This document shows positions 9,010 to 18,770 of a stretch of DNA of 64,000 nt, piece by piece (the first letter of the stretch is position 1; every line of letters begins with the position of its first letter). Where the stretch lies: contig CAWDXO010000008.1 of the NCBI GenBank assembly GCA_963806335.1, positions 1 to 64,000 on the forward strand. Reading direction: 5' to 3'. Under the pieces are notes generated by a model that was not told the DNA's origin, made no database searches, and saw only the letters and a list, made by a program, of their open reading frames with translations. A program made the position numbers and the translations under genes. Source of the stretch: Palsa-504 sp963806335 (GTDB lineage: Bacteria; Actinomycetota; Actinomycetes; Streptosporangiales; Streptosporangiaceae).

Positions 9010-10389
9010 CTACCCGGCCTGTGCGAGCTCCGCTGTGACTCGCCGCGCTTCGCGCAGGCCGCTTTCGATCGCGCCGTCGATGAAGCCGCCCCACAGGCTC
9101 GCGTTGTCGCTGGAGGCGAAGTGCACCACGCCCGCGGGCCGCTGCAGCCCGGCTAGGTCGCGGGTCAGCTGCCCGGGCCGGTGCGTCATCCAGGTGGTCC
9201 GTGAGAGCGGGTCCTTCATCCAGTCGTGCGCGGCCACCTCGATGACCTCCAGCCCGGGACGCAGCGCGTCGACGGCGGCCTGCACGCCGGCGACGCTGGT
9301 CACGTCGAGCTGGGTGTGGTCGGGGCCGAACCCGACGAGGACCGTCGCGTCGTCGTCGGTGAACTCGGTCTTCAGCACCGAGATCGGATGCCGCTGGCTC
9401 GCGTACGCGACGAACCGCGGTACCCGGCCGCGCGCCTTTACCCAGACCTTCACGCCCTGCGACGCGACGGTCTCGGCGTTCGCCCGCTGCCAGGCGCCCG
9501 GCAGCCCCGGCTCCCACTCGATGCCCGCGATCGCATTGACCGGCAGCGTCGAGATCACCCGCCGGGCGCACGCCCCGGCGCCGCCGGCGCAGGTCACGAC
9601 CGCGCCGTCCGCCGTCTGCGCGACGCTCGTCACGGTGGTGCCCAGCCGGATCTCGCCCGTGACGTCCGCCGCGATCGCCGCAGTGAACCCGCTCATGCCG
9701 CCAACGACCCGGTAGGTGGCGGATGCCTCGTGCATGAGCTGCCAGTGCCCGCCCGCCGCGGCCGCCCAGCGCAGCGCGCTGGACAGGCCGACCTGGTCGA
9801 GCCGGGCGTTCACGTGCCCGGTCCACACCGCCTCATTCGCGCTGCGCGCCTCGTCGTCCAGCCCGAGCGCGTCGAACCGGTCCTGAATGCTGAGCGCGTC
9901 CAGTCCGCCGATCTCGCCGACCGTCGGGTCGATGCCGCGCGGGATGGCGGCGCGGACGTCGTCCACGATCGCCTGCTGCCCGTCTGCGATGAGCTCCATG
10001 AAATCATCCAGCGTGCCCGCGCGCGGGGCGTCGCCCGCACCGAGCCAGTACGCCTCCCCGACCGCGGGGCTGCGCGTGATCTCCCGCCCGTACCGGGTCA
10101 TCTCGGCCCACGTGTGCGGCTGCACCCAGTGCACCCAGGTACCGCCGAGCTCCAGGTCGTGGCCGAGCCTGCGGTCGGTCCAGGTGCGCCCGCCGACACG
10201 GCCGCGGGCCTCCAGCACGAGCACGTCGAGCCCCGCGCGGCCCAGCTCGCGCGCGGCAACCAGCCCCGCGAACCCGGCGCCGATGACGACAACGTCGGCG
10301 CCGCCGCGCGCCTCGCCCCCGCGCGGGCAGCCGGCCTCGGTCGTGAGTGCGGGCATGGGGCACACCTCCGTAGTCATCGTTGCGTCCAC
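9010..10389 (-). CDS. flavin monoamine oxidase family protein
   Basis: A 459-residue FAD-dependent amine oxidase. The Rossmann motif VVVIGAGFAGLVAAREL lies near residues 31-47 and is followed by the acidic ribose-binding residue in LVLEARGRVGGRTWTD. GGTWVHW and a C-terminal HFASSDNASLWGGFIDGAIESG segment complete the FAD site. Substrates of the family are amines or polyamines; which one cannot be told. The first ~25 residues contain several Cys. The ribosome site is GGAGG about 20 bases inside, so an internal ATG (PMPAL, residue 13) is an alternative start. It stands alone between convergent and divergent neighbours. Confidence 0.88.
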   Translation of the reverse strand: MDATMTTEVCPMPALTTEAGCPRGGEARGGADVVVIGAGFAGLVAARELGRAGLDVLVLEARGRVGGRTWTDRRLGHDLELGGTWVHWVQPHTWAEMTRYGREITRSPAVGEAYWLGAGDAPRAGTLDDFMELIADGQQAIVDDVRAAIPRGIDPTVGEIGGLDALSIQDRFDALGLDDEARSANEAVWTGHVNARLDQVGLSSALRWAAAAGGHWQLMHEASATYRVVGGMSGFTAAIAADVTGEIRLGTTVTSVAQTADGAVVTCAGGAGACARRVISTLPVNAIAGIEWEPGLPGAWQRANAETVASQGVKVWVKARGRVPRFVAYASQRHPISVLKTEFTDDDATVLVGFGPDHTQLDVTSVAGVQAAVDALRPGLEVIEVAAHDWMKDPLSRTTWMTHRPGQLTRDLAGLQRPAGVVHFASSDNASLWGGFIDGAIESGLREARRVTAELAQAG

Positions 10390-10611
10390 TCATGCTGCAT
10401 GCCGCGCGGACCGGCGTCCACCACAGGGGCGCTCGCGCGCCGGATGCGGGCAAGGCCCTGCTAGATCGGCCGCCTCCCGCGCCAGGTCCGCGGCATGGGC
10501 CGTGACGCCCGGGTTACGCCGCGCCGCCCGCTCCCGGTCCGCAGCCACCCTCCGACGGTACGGGCGAGCCGTCCCGGGCATGATGAGCGGTGACTCAGGA
10601 GGGAGTGTCCG

Positions 10612-11322
10612 ATGATCGGCACGTTGCGCACGGTGGTGCTCGACGCACCCGACGCCCGGCGGCTCGCCGCGTTCTACACCGCCCTCGGCGGGTGGACCGA
10701 GCAGTACGCCGACGACGACTGGATCACGATGGAGGCCGGGGACGGGTGGCGCATCGCCGCCCAGCTCAGCCCCGGCCACGTACCGCCGCGCTGGCCCGAT
10801 CCGGCGTACCCGCAGCAGGCGCACCTCGACCTGCGCGTGCCGGACCTCGACGCCGGCTCGGCGAAGGCGGCCGGGCTGGGCGCCGGGCTGCTGCGCAAGA
10901 ACGAGAACTGGTACACGCTGGCCGACCCGGCCGGGCACCCGTTCGACCTGTGCCTGTTCCCGGCGAAGCAGGAGACCACGCTCATGGGCGTGATGCTCGA
11001 CTGCCCGGACGCCAAGAAGCTGAGCACGTTCTACGCGAAACTCCTCGACAAGCCCGTCACGTACGAGGGCGACGGCGTCGCGATGATCGGCGAGGACGGG
11101 GCGCAGCCGGTGATGTTCCAGCAGATCACCGAGTACCACGCGCCGCGGTGGCCCGACCCCGCGTTTCCGCAGCAGTTCCATCTCGACGTCACGGTCGACG
11201 ACGTCGATGCGGCCGAGGCTGCGGTGCTGAAGCTCGGCGCCACCTCGCTGTCCTCCGGCGGGGTGAACTGGCGGGTCTACGCCGACCTGGCCGGCAAGCC
11301 GTTCTGCCTCTGCTGGGACTAA
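10612..11322 (+). CDS. tandem VOC (glyoxalase-like) protein
   Basis: A 236-residue protein made of two homologous VOC modules (about 1-118 and 122-236). Each contains a DA(R/K)xLxxFY element, a PPRWPDPAYPQQ/APRWPDPAFPQQ loop followed by a His strand (HLDLRV/HLDVTV), and a closing PAGHPFDLCL/AGKPFCLCW strand. Such two-domain proteins fold into one metal- or ligand-binding site; those in actinomycetes are mostly uncharacterised. The start has GGAGGGAGTG just upstream (about 10596-10605). Confidence 0.88.
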   Translation: MIGTLRTVVLDAPDARRLAAFYTALGGWTEQYADDDWITMEAGDGWRIAAQLSPGHVPPRWPDPAYPQQAHLDLRVPDLDAGSAKAAGLGAGLLRKNENWYTLADPAGHPFDLCLFPAKQETTLMGVMLDCPDAKKLSTFYAKLLDKPVTYEGDGVAMIGEDGAQPVMFQQITEYHAPRWPDPAFPQQFHLDVTVDDVDAAEAAVLKLGATSLSSGGVNWRVYADLAGKPFCLCWD

Positions 11323-11394
11323 GGCGTGTCTGGCGGATCAGGCCCGATGAGTTCTGCCATCTCACGCGGTCTCCTAGGTATGGAGACTCTTTTC

Positions 11395-11617
11395 TGGTCG
11401 GCGACGTCGAGCTGTGCGTCGACACCGTCGGCTCGCCGACCGACATTCCACTGCTGCTGGTCGGCACCCGCCGGGTCGCGCCGGGCCCCGTCGACGACGA
11501 CCTGCCCGAGCACTCCCCGGCGCAACCCTGCTGGTCCTCGACGGGGTCGGCGCGGAGCTCCCCAGCCGGGCACACGCGGAGGTGGCCACGGCGGTGCTCG
11601 CGCACACGGCGCACTAG
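11395..11617 (+). pseudogene. alpha/beta hydrolase pseudogene with internal deletion
   Basis: One frame begins GDVELCVDTVGSPTDIPLLL, the typical first strands of an alpha/beta hydrolase. A second frame ending at 11617 gives PGATLLVLDGVGAELP and VATAVLAHTAH, which is the C-terminal strand and helix around the catalytic His position. The intervening ~200 residues with the nucleophile are missing, so a deletion has fused the two ends out of frame. The usual GxGH has become GVGAE, so the catalytic His is also lost. Confidence 0.5.
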
Positions 11618-11678
11618 CCCGGTGGGAACGGGTTTGATGGCTCGCCGCGACATTTCGTCATTATGACGCTCTCCGAGT

Positions 11679-14249
11679 TCACCGCCAGCGGCCGAGCAGG
11701 CCGACGAGATGGCGGCCCAGTATTCCCGTGCGCGGGTCTGGCCACCATCCGGAGTGCCGATGGGTAGGCGGCGGGGTCGGGTCCGCATCCGGTACCAGAA
11801 GCACGGGATCCAGGCAGGGCTGGTCGACGTGGTTTCGCAGGTAATCGTCGTCGAAGCAAGCCTCGGGACACCTGAAGACCCATGATCCGATGAAGTCGCT
11901 GCGGCGAACGAGGTTCTTCCACCGTCCGGTCGGCCCGCTGCCGCCGAGCAGCCCGGTGAGGGCGGACAGCTGGTCCCGGCCGAAGTAGGCGGGGAACGCG
12001 CGTCCGTAGAGGCGGCGCGCGGGGCATGCGAGGGTCAGCAGGGCCACTTGTTCTCGCACCTCCAGGGGCAGCTGCGCGGCGACCGCGGGCGCGATGATGG
12101 AGCCCTGGCTATAACCGGTCAGCAGCACGGGCCCGGGCGGGACACTGACTCGGCTGGCGGGCGGCCGGTCCGGTGGCTCGGGAGGGCAAGGCCGCTCGCC
12201 TCTGCTTGGCGGCTGACCGGTGAGAACGCGGATCCGGTCGACGACCTCGGGCACGGCTCGTTCGCCGTAGCACGGCGGGGCGAACGGGTGCACGGCCCGC
12301 GGCCAGAAGGTGGCCACGTCCCACAGCGCACCGATGGTCTTGCGCTTGGCGGTGTCCGAATACGCGTCGCGCAGCAGGGCCACGAAGCCGCCCACCACGA
12401 GGATCCCGCCCAGGGCGATCACGGAGGCCAGTCCGCTCCACCATCCGGCCACGCTGGCCGTCCCCGCGTTGAGCAGCCCGAGGAACTCGAAGGCGACGAC
12501 GAAGACCATGGCGCCACCCAGGGTCAAGGCGACCGCCATGGCGGCGTCGTCGGCCAGCAGCCCCACCGCCCACGCCTTGGCGATCGCCTGCCGGTGCGTG
12601 TCGAATGCTCTGGCCAGGCCGCCCTGATAGGCGGCACCCACCGGGGACCCGCCGCCGGGCGGCTTGTCGAACCGCTGCCAGTTCCAGCGGTACCGCAGGT
12701 ACAGCACGACCGCTGCCAGCAGACCGCCGAGGAGCGCGCCCGCGAGGCCGGCCCCGAAGGCGTACACCGGCCAGGGCACGTACACCGCATTGGCGGGCCC
12801 GCCGGTGAACCCGGTGGGCTCCGGAGTGCCAAGCAGACGCGCCACGCCGAAGGTCACGATCGCCGTCAGCAGGCCCCCGAGCGCGAACCCCAGCACGGCT
12901 ATCAGCGCCGCCAGGCCGCCGCGCAGGTAAGGCTCGAATCCCGGCACAGGTTTCACCCGCGCGGCGCGGACCGCGAGCACCGTGACCACGCAGGCGAACG
13001 CGATGAGCAACGATATCTGCACCGCGAGGAGTACCAGGAGGAACCCGGTCAAACCGGGCAGCGCGCCCGGCTGAGGTCCGCCCCTGCGGTCGGTCAAGCC
13101 GACCGCCAAGGCGCTGGCCACCGCCGCGACCACGCCGGCTACCAGGACGGCGTCGCACCAGGTTCCCGCCCGGCGGCCAGGCTGGCCGCCTCTCACGACG
13201 GTCACGACGTGCCGGTCAGCGACCGGGGATGCTGTCAGGCCGGCCGCGGCCGCCAGCACGACGGCGGCAAACGCCAGCGCCCCCCACTTAGCCGGCGACG
13301 GGTGCCCGGCCGGGTAGGCGACGATCAGCGCCGCGGCGGCCAGGGCCCCGGCGGCATGGACCGCTCGCTGCCGGCTCACCAACACCGAGCCCTTCCAGAA
13401 ACCCTGCTGGGTCAACGGCCATATGGGGACGAGCTCCGGTTCGGCGCCGCTGGTACGGCTCTCGTACCGGGTCGCGGTCTTGACGCTGATCAGCCAGAGC
13501 AGCGCGACCGCGGCGGCCACGGCCAGCAGAGCCGCGGCCGCGCGCCACCCGACCGTCCAGCTGGAGTACCAGCCCATCCATCCTGGCAGCATGCCCGCAC
13601 GGCCTGCGGCTGCCCAGGCGACCATGCTTACTGTCACCACCGTGATGGCGCTGACCAGCTGCACGGTGGCAGCCAGGGCGAGCAGCCGCAGCAGCATCTG
13701 GGCGATGCCATGGCCGGTGTCGCGGCTCAGATGCGGCACCGTAGGCTGGCCGCCCCCGTCCGCCGCATCGTTCGCGCGACCCGCCGCGTCCTTCTCGCGG
13801 GCGTCACCGGCAAGGCCGGGTTCGACGGTCCGCCGATCCTGCGGCGGAAGCATGAAGTAAGCGACGTTGTACATCATGAACGGGGCCAGCAGCAGCCACG
13901 ACGCCGAAGCCAGCGGCGCTTCGGTCAGCCCGCCCCACGAGTAGGCCTCGAGTTTCCACCGCACGCTGGCGTTCCCGGGCCCGTCCGGGGTCCAGCGCCG
14001 GTAGAAACCGGTCACCGAGTCTCCCGCCACCTGCAGGGCCGTCGGGTGCTCAAGCATCGTGGGGCCATCTGACCCCGAGACGCCGTGAATGCGCAGCTCG
14101 GTGACCCGCTCGCCGGTCAGCGTCACGTCCAGGTGAGCGCCGCCCTCAGCCGCCAGGGCCGGGCTGGTCTGATCCGCGGGAGCAAAGCCCCCAGCCGCGT
14201 TGAGTCCCAGTACCGCGTCCTGGGGTCCTGAAGTAGCGTCCTCGGGCAT
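11679..14249 (-). CDS. large membrane protein with C-terminal lipase-like domain
   Basis: An 856-residue protein. The first ~110 residues are soluble and contain ELRIHGVSGSDGP and a YSWGGLT segment. They are followed by many hydrophobic helices (about ten from residue ~120 to ~630), and then a C-terminal soluble region. There GYSQGS forms a Ser nucleophile elbow, with ALLTLACPARRLYGR after it, as in alpha/beta hydrolases. The family occurs in Streptomyces and relatives as an uncharacterised membrane protein; an ester hydrolase facing a membrane surface is my inference. The minus-strand start at 14249 is the only good one. Its neighbour downstream is separated by 2.4 kb of other genes on the opposite side. 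Confidence 0.7.
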   Translation of the reverse strand: MPEDATSGPQDAVLGLNAAGGFAPADQTSPALAAEGGAHLDVTLTGERVTELRIHGVSGSDGPTMLEHPTALQVAGDSVTGFYRRWTPDGPGNASVRWKLEAYSWGGLTEAPLASASWLLLAPFMMYNVAYFMLPPQDRRTVEPGLAGDAREKDAAGRANDAADGGGQPTVPHLSRDTGHGIAQMLLRLLALAATVQLVSAITVVTVSMVAWAAAGRAGMLPGWMGWYSSWTVGWRAAAALLAVAAAVALLWLISVKTATRYESRTSGAEPELVPIWPLTQQGFWKGSVLVSRQRAVHAAGALAAAALIVAYPAGHPSPAKWGALAFAAVVLAAAAGLTASPVADRHVVTVVRGGQPGRRAGTWCDAVLVAGVVAAVASALAVGLTDRRGGPQPGALPGLTGFLLVLLAVQISLLIAFACVVTVLAVRAARVKPVPGFEPYLRGGLAALIAVLGFALGGLLTAIVTFGVARLLGTPEPTGFTGGPANAVYVPWPVYAFGAGLAGALLGGLLAAVVLYLRYRWNWQRFDKPPGGGSPVGAAYQGGLARAFDTHRQAIAKAWAVGLLADDAAMAVALTLGGAMVFVVAFEFLGLLNAGTASVAGWWSGLASVIALGGILVVGGFVALLRDAYSDTAKRKTIGALWDVATFWPRAVHPFAPPCYGERAVPEVVDRIRVLTGQPPSRGERPCPPEPPDRPPASRVSVPPGPVLLTGYSQGSIIAPAVAAQLPLEVREQVALLTLACPARRLYGRAFPAYFGRDQLSALTGLLGGSGPTGRWKNLVRRSDFIGSWVFRCPEACFDDDYLRNHVDQPCLDPVLLVPDADPTPPPTHRHSGWWPDPRTGILGRHLVGLLGRWR

Positions 14250-14325
14250 AACATCCCCCTGTGCGCGGAGCCTTGGCTTTTCCTACTGCCAAGACATAGC
14301 GCAATTTCATGCCCGGGGGCACCAC

Positions 14326-16554
14326 TTAAGCAGGTCTGCTCCCGCAGGCCGGAACGGCTGCGGGCCGGAAGGCCGGTAACGTACTGCCCTTCCGGCCCGC
14401 GACCTGGATCACCCGGCGCTGCCGTTTGTGCGTGCCCGCGCGATTACCGGTCATCGAGGGCCACAAGCCGTTTCCGCGGACGCCTCGCACCATCAAAGGC
14501 GTACGCTTCTGCCGCAGACAGGATGCCTCCCATGGTGGTGAGCGCGCAACTTCGTGTAGCGGAACTTCGTGTAATTGCCGCCGTGCGAGTCCGGTGTAGC
14601 CGGCTATGAGCAGTGTTGCTAGCGCCCATCCGAGGCCGGTTGCGATCCAGGTGCCCGCGACCCAGGTCCAGCCCCACGGAACGCTTCCGTTGGGGCCCCA
14701 GTAGCTGGCCTGGTGGACGTTGATGAGCGGGATGACGGTGTCGATGGTGTAGCCGGGCGGGTAGAAGCACGGGTAGTTGTTGGCGCAGGTGGTCGCAGCC
14801 GGGGCCGGGCGAAGACCTTTGACGTTTTGTACCGGTGCCATCAGACCGTGGTGCTGGGCGAAGATGGCCAGTCCCAGGAAGATCAGGTAGAGCAGCAGCA
14901 GTCCGGCAGCCGCGCGCCAGGGGTCCAGGTAGCCGTACTTGATGGACTTATCCAGTAGCCAGTCTCCTGCTCGGCGATACCGGCTGAGGTTTCCGTATTT
15001 ACGGAGGTCAGCGCGTCGGGCGATGGCGACTCGCCGGGCCTCTGTGTCCTGCCCGGCGTGCCGGTAGACGGCTGCTAGCTGTTCGTACGGCTGGGTGGCA
15101 AATGGCGTCGTTGTGTCGCCGGTCTGTAGCTGATACTGGCTGCGGATCCATGCCAGCCGCTGGTTCACCGTGGCTTGGTGGGCTCCGCCGAACCGCTGGT
15201 ACGTGAAGCCGTCCAGGCGAAGTCGGCCGTTTTCTGGCCAGAACCCGTTGTCCCGCCCTTCGCTCCAGTCATCAAACAGCCGGTCAGCGACCGCGCCTTG
15301 CAGGCTCACCTCGCCCTCGACTTGCTCCGCGGGGGTCCAGTTGAACGTTCCCGCGATCCGGGCGTGGCCCGCATCGAGCCCCGTCAATCCAGTGGCCGGC
15401 CTTTCTGGTGCCAGGTAGACGGACCCGCTGATATTCGCGGATCTGAGCCGTATGGTTCCGGCGGGGGCAAACCCGTCGTGAAGGTACAGGGCACTGGCCC
15501 TGATCCCGCCCGCGAGCAAGGCGACGCCTTGGTTGTCCTGTCCGTCCAGGCGAGCGCGATTGCAGGCAAGAGCTCTGCCGATATCGGCGCCTGGTAGCCG
15601 GATTGCTCCTGTCGCGACGAATCCCTCGCTGAGAAGCACGTTCCCGCCGACCCTCATTTCGTCGGCGACCAGCGCATAGCCGTTCTCGTCGCGCCCATCA
15701 AGATGAGAACCGCTGCAAATCAGCGACCCGGAGATGTCAGCGCTGCGTAGCTGGACCGCCCCTTCGGCGGTGAATCCGTCGCTGAGCACCACTGGTCCGT
15801 CTACCTTGATCCCGTCGGCGATCAGCGCGTACCCGGTCTTGTCATAGCCGTCGGGGAGGCCACCAGCGCGTCGTCGTTGCGAGGTGATGTCCGCAGCGTC
15901 GGCACCGCGTGCTGCACGCTCGGGCGCCTTCACGGTGATTCCTTGCAGGGACAGGTCTCCGCGCAGGTGCGCCCCGGTCAGGCGCACGCTGCCGTGAACA
16001 GCGACCCCGCTGCCGAATGTCAGGCTGGACCGGAGCTCTGCATGGGTTAGATCCAGCGCGGTGCTTCCGTCGGCGCGCAATGAGCAGCCACTGTGGATAG
16101 CGAGGCTGCTCATCTCGCTCATGGCCAGGTCTAGGCCGCCGACGACGTTACAGGCCCCCTCCAGAGTCGTTTCGGCGCCAACGGACAGTCGTGGGGCACT
16201 TACTGCGCTGCCGCGATCCCGCGATTTGGCGTAGCCGCTGTCTGCGGGTGTGGTGCTGGATTTCTCGATGGTGGCGTTGCGGATGAGCAGCTGGCCCGAG
16301 ATGCGGGTGCTTCCCATGTCGATACGGCCCCGGATGACAGGACGGCGGCCCGCGCTGTCACTGATGATGAACAGGCTACCGCCGATAACCGCATCGCCCA
16401 GATCAAGTGCCGGACCCGCGGTGGAATTGATCCGCGCGCCGGTCAGATCGAGCGATCCATCGATCCGCGCGCCCAGCAGTCGGATCTCCCCCGTTGCAGT
16501 GAAACGGTGAAGAAGCCGTACTGCGCCTCCGACGTGGATCCGGTCTGCCTGCAA
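14326..16554 (-). CDS. beta-helix repeat protein with two C-terminal TM segments
   Basis: A ~742-residue protein whose first ~390 residues are repeats of about 20-25 residues. They contain patterns like IRLLGARIDGSLDLTGARI and VQLRSADISGSLICSGSHL, which predict a right-handed beta-helix related to pentapeptide or bactofilin-like repeats. Two membrane helices follow (about 565-590, GLLLLYLIFLGLAIFAQ, and 645-675), flanking an extracytoplasmic loop with a Cys pair. Homologues in Streptomyces carry the label membrane-associated oxidoreductase without evidence. The TTG at 16554 is only the first available start. Similar codons continue upstream to a stop at 16693, so the N-terminus is uncertain or truncated. 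Confidence 0.6.
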   Translation of the reverse strand: MQADRIHVGGAVRLLHRFTATGEIRLLGARIDGSLDLTGARINSTAGPALDLGDAVIGGSLFIISDSAGRRPVIRGRIDMGSTRISGQLLIRNATIEKSSTTPADSGYAKSRDRGSAVSAPRLSVGAETTLEGACNVVGGLDLAMSEMSSLAIHSGCSLRADGSTALDLTHAELRSSLTFGSGVAVHGSVRLTGAHLRGDLSLQGITVKAPERAARGADAADITSQRRRAGGLPDGYDKTGYALIADGIKVDGPVVLSDGFTAEGAVQLRSADISGSLICSGSHLDGRDENGYALVADEMRVGGNVLLSEGFVATGAIRLPGADIGRALACNRARLDGQDNQGVALLAGGIRASALYLHDGFAPAGTIRLRSANISGSVYLAPERPATGLTGLDAGHARIAGTFNWTPAEQVEGEVSLQGAVADRLFDDWSEGRDNGFWPENGRLRLDGFTYQRFGGAHQATVNQRLAWIRSQYQLQTGDTTTPFATQPYEQLAAVYRHAGQDTEARRVAIARRADLRKYGNLSRYRRAGDWLLDKSIKYGYLDPWRAAAGLLLLYLIFLGLAIFAQHHGLMAPVQNVKGLRPAPAATTCANNYPCFYPPGYTIDTVIPLINVHQASYWGPNGSVPWGWTWVAGTWIATGLGWALATLLIAGYTGLARRQLHEVPLHEVARSPPWEASCLRQKRTPLMVRGVRGNGLWPSMTGNRAGTHKRQRRVIQVAGRKGSTLPAFRPAAVPACGSRPA

Positions 16555-17162
16555 CGACCGTTCGCCACTGGCGTGTATGACCGTGTCTGTGCACAGCAGG
16601 CGGCCGCCTATCTCCGACTCACAGAGCCAGATCGCCGATTTCTTCGAAGTGCTCGGCGTCCTTTCCCAGTAGCCCGCCGCAGGCTGCCCGCATTACCCCG
16701 CGGGGTACCGTCGTTGGCGTCGATTGCCCCCGGACGACCTTGCGTGAGCCGGGCCGGAGAGCGCCAGCGATCACGGAGTGTGGCCACCCCTTCGTGAAGG
16801 GCCGCACATAGAACCGATCTGGCGTGTCAGGCACCGGCGTCTTCGGCTCCGGGAAGCGAACCGGATTAGGTGTTCTGCGTGTGCCGGCTCCTGCAGCCAG
16901 CGGTCTGGGGATGCGATCGGGATGATGATCAGATGGTGCTGCGGTCCCGGCTGGACATCCACGACGCCTGTTGCTGTCAGCAACGAGGGCGCGGGCGGTG
17001 GAGGACAGCATCGGGACCCCTGCGGTGCCGCTGTGAGCCTGCGGCACTATGCGCGACGGCGCGTTCAACTTAAGCTTCAGTCGTGACTGGTGCCTTCGCG
17101 GGGCCTGGCGTTCTTGTCCAGTGCATCTGGTTGGCGCCGACGGTAGTGGCGGGGGTGACCTC
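16555..17162. other. upstream region of the beta-helix gene, probably decayed
   Basis: Codons in the beta-helix frame stay open back to 16693 and give repeat-like IGGRLLCTDTVIHASGE, but no ATG/GTG/TTG start is available there. Another minus frame ending at 16619 gives LLGKDAEHFEEIGDLAL, which could be the lost N-terminal part after a frameshift. The rest holds no clear gene. The DUF2252 gene starts to the right. Confidence 0.35.
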
Positions 17163-18581
17163 ATGAGCAACGCTTCTCCGGGTGTTCTTGCTCCGCCGCA
17201 TGCGGTGCTCACGCCCGACGAGTGGCGTTCCAGGGGCCGTGAGCGGCGCAGGCTGGTGCCCCGGTTGAGTCACGCGCTGTGGGCGCCGGCGGAGGACCGG
17301 CCCGACCCGGTCGCCATCCTGGAGGAGCAGGCCAGGACGCGGGTGCCGGACCTGGTACCGATCCGGCACGGGCGGATGGCGGCGTCGCCGTTTGCCTACT
17401 TCCGCGGCGCGGCGGGGGCGATGGCATGGGATCTGGCGCACATCCCCACAACCGATATCCGGGTGCAGGCTTGCGGCGACGCTCACCTGCTGAATTTTGG
17501 CATGTTCGCCGCGCCTGACCGGCGGCTGGTCTTCGACGTCAATGACTTCGATGAAACGCTCCCGGCGCCGTTCGAATGGGATGTCAAGCGCCTGGCGGCC
17601 AGCTTCGCCATCGCCGCGCGAGACAACGGTTTCCCGGACCGGGACGCCCGCACCGCGGCACGTCTGGCCGTGCGCAGTTACCGCACCGAGATGGCTAACT
17701 ATGCGGCGATGCGATTCCTCAAGGTCTGGTACTCCAGGATTGATATCGACGAGGTGAGCAGGCTGTCCGCCGCGCTCGAGCCGAAGGAGGCGGTGCACCG
17801 CCGCCGTCAGGACATCGCCAAGGCGCGGCGCCGTACGAGTCTCAAAGCGTTCCTGAAGATGTGCGACCAGGTGGAGGGGCGGTACCGGATCCGGCCGGCC
17901 CATCCGGCGATCGTCCGGTTTCCCATCGAGCTGTACCCGGGTGTGCTGGCGGAGCTGCGCAGCGCCGTACCGCGCTATCGGGACACGCTGGCCGAGGACC
18001 GGCGCGAGGTGCTGCGCCGCTACTACTTCGGGGACTTCGCGCGCAAGGTCGTCGGCGTCGGGTCGGTCGGCCTTGAGGCTTTCGTCATGCTGCTGCTCGG
18101 CGACCGCGAAGATGAGCCCCTGTTCCTCCAGCTGAAGGAGGCGCAGGAGTCGGTGCTCGCCCCGTTCGCAGGCAAGAGCGAGTACCGGCACCAGGGCGAG
18201 CGCGTGGTCAGAGGCCAGCGGCTGACTCAGGCCGCGGCCGACCCGTTCCTGGGCTGGACGAGCAGCGGCGAAGCCACCGGTACACCGGTCAAGGAGTACT
18301 ACGTGCGGCAGTTGCGTGACATGAAGGGCAGCATGAGCGTCCCGTTGATGGACCCGCTCCAGTTCGGCTTCTACGGCAGGCTCTGCGGCTGGGCGCTCGC
18401 TCGCGCGCATGCCCGGACCGCGCGGGCCACCGTGATCTCCGGCTACCTGGGGCGCAACGAGGACTTTGACCACGCCATCGCGGACTTTGCCATCGCTTAC
18501 GCCGACCAGAACGAAAAGGACTACCAGCAGCTGCTCGAAGCCATCTCGGCCGGCCGGGTGCTGGCGACCGTAGAGCACTGA
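17163..18581 (+). CDS. DUF2252 family protein
   Basis: A 472-residue protein of the DUF2252 family, which has a kinase-like fold related to aminoglycoside phosphotransferases but no established reaction. Conserved blocks are YFRGAAGAMAWDLA, the catalytic-loop-like GDAHLLNFGMF, FDVNDFDETLPAPFEWDVKRL and the C-terminal WALARAHART. Length is normal. The start at 17163 was chosen because the family begins near residue 20 of this frame; in-frame ATG codons further upstream (17049) would add a non-domain tail. No operon partner is visible; the IS110 element follows. Confidence 0.85.
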   Translation: MSNASPGVLAPPHAVLTPDEWRSRGRERRRLVPRLSHALWAPAEDRPDPVAILEEQARTRVPDLVPIRHGRMAASPFAYFRGAAGAMAWDLAHIPTTDIRVQACGDAHLLNFGMFAAPDRRLVFDVNDFDETLPAPFEWDVKRLAASFAIAARDNGFPDRDARTAARLAVRSYRTEMANYAAMRFLKVWYSRIDIDEVSRLSAALEPKEAVHRRRQDIAKARRRTSLKAFLKMCDQVEGRYRIRPAHPAIVRFPIELYPGVLAELRSAVPRYRDTLAEDRREVLRRYYFGDFARKVVGVGSVGLEAFVMLLLGDREDEPLFLQLKEAQESVLAPFAGKSEYRHQGERVVRGQRLTQAAADPFLGWTSSGEATGTPVKEYYVRQLRDMKGSMSVPLMDPLQFGFYGRLCGWALARAHARTARATVISGYLGRNEDFDHAIADFAIAYADQNEKDYQQLLEAISAGRVLATVEH

Positions 18582-18770
18582 CAGCGCGCCGCTGGCGGGG
18601 ATCGGCGACTGCATCCTTGAAATGCCCGGATTGAACAGGTTCTGACAAGCCCACCGCCGCGATTCGCCGTCAACAAGGGCAGCCGGGCTGATGTAGCCAG
18701 ACTGAACAAGCCGGAATAGCCGTTCTGTGATGGCTCCTACCGAGGCGGACAGGCACCAGGTCACCACCCG
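18582..18770. other. intergenic flank of the IS110 element
   Basis: These are 189 bases without a gene, ending at the left boundary of similarity between the two IS110 copies. The last bases (CACCACCCGATTCGGC across 18764-18776) are of interest because 11 of them recur inside the element's own leader hairpin. Confidence 0.4.

Noticed and set aside
12048..14072. A 674-codon plus-strand open frame
   Set aside because: It lies antisense to the 856-residue membrane protein, is rich in Arg/Gly/His/Gln as expected of a shadow frame in GC-rich DNA, and has no domain.
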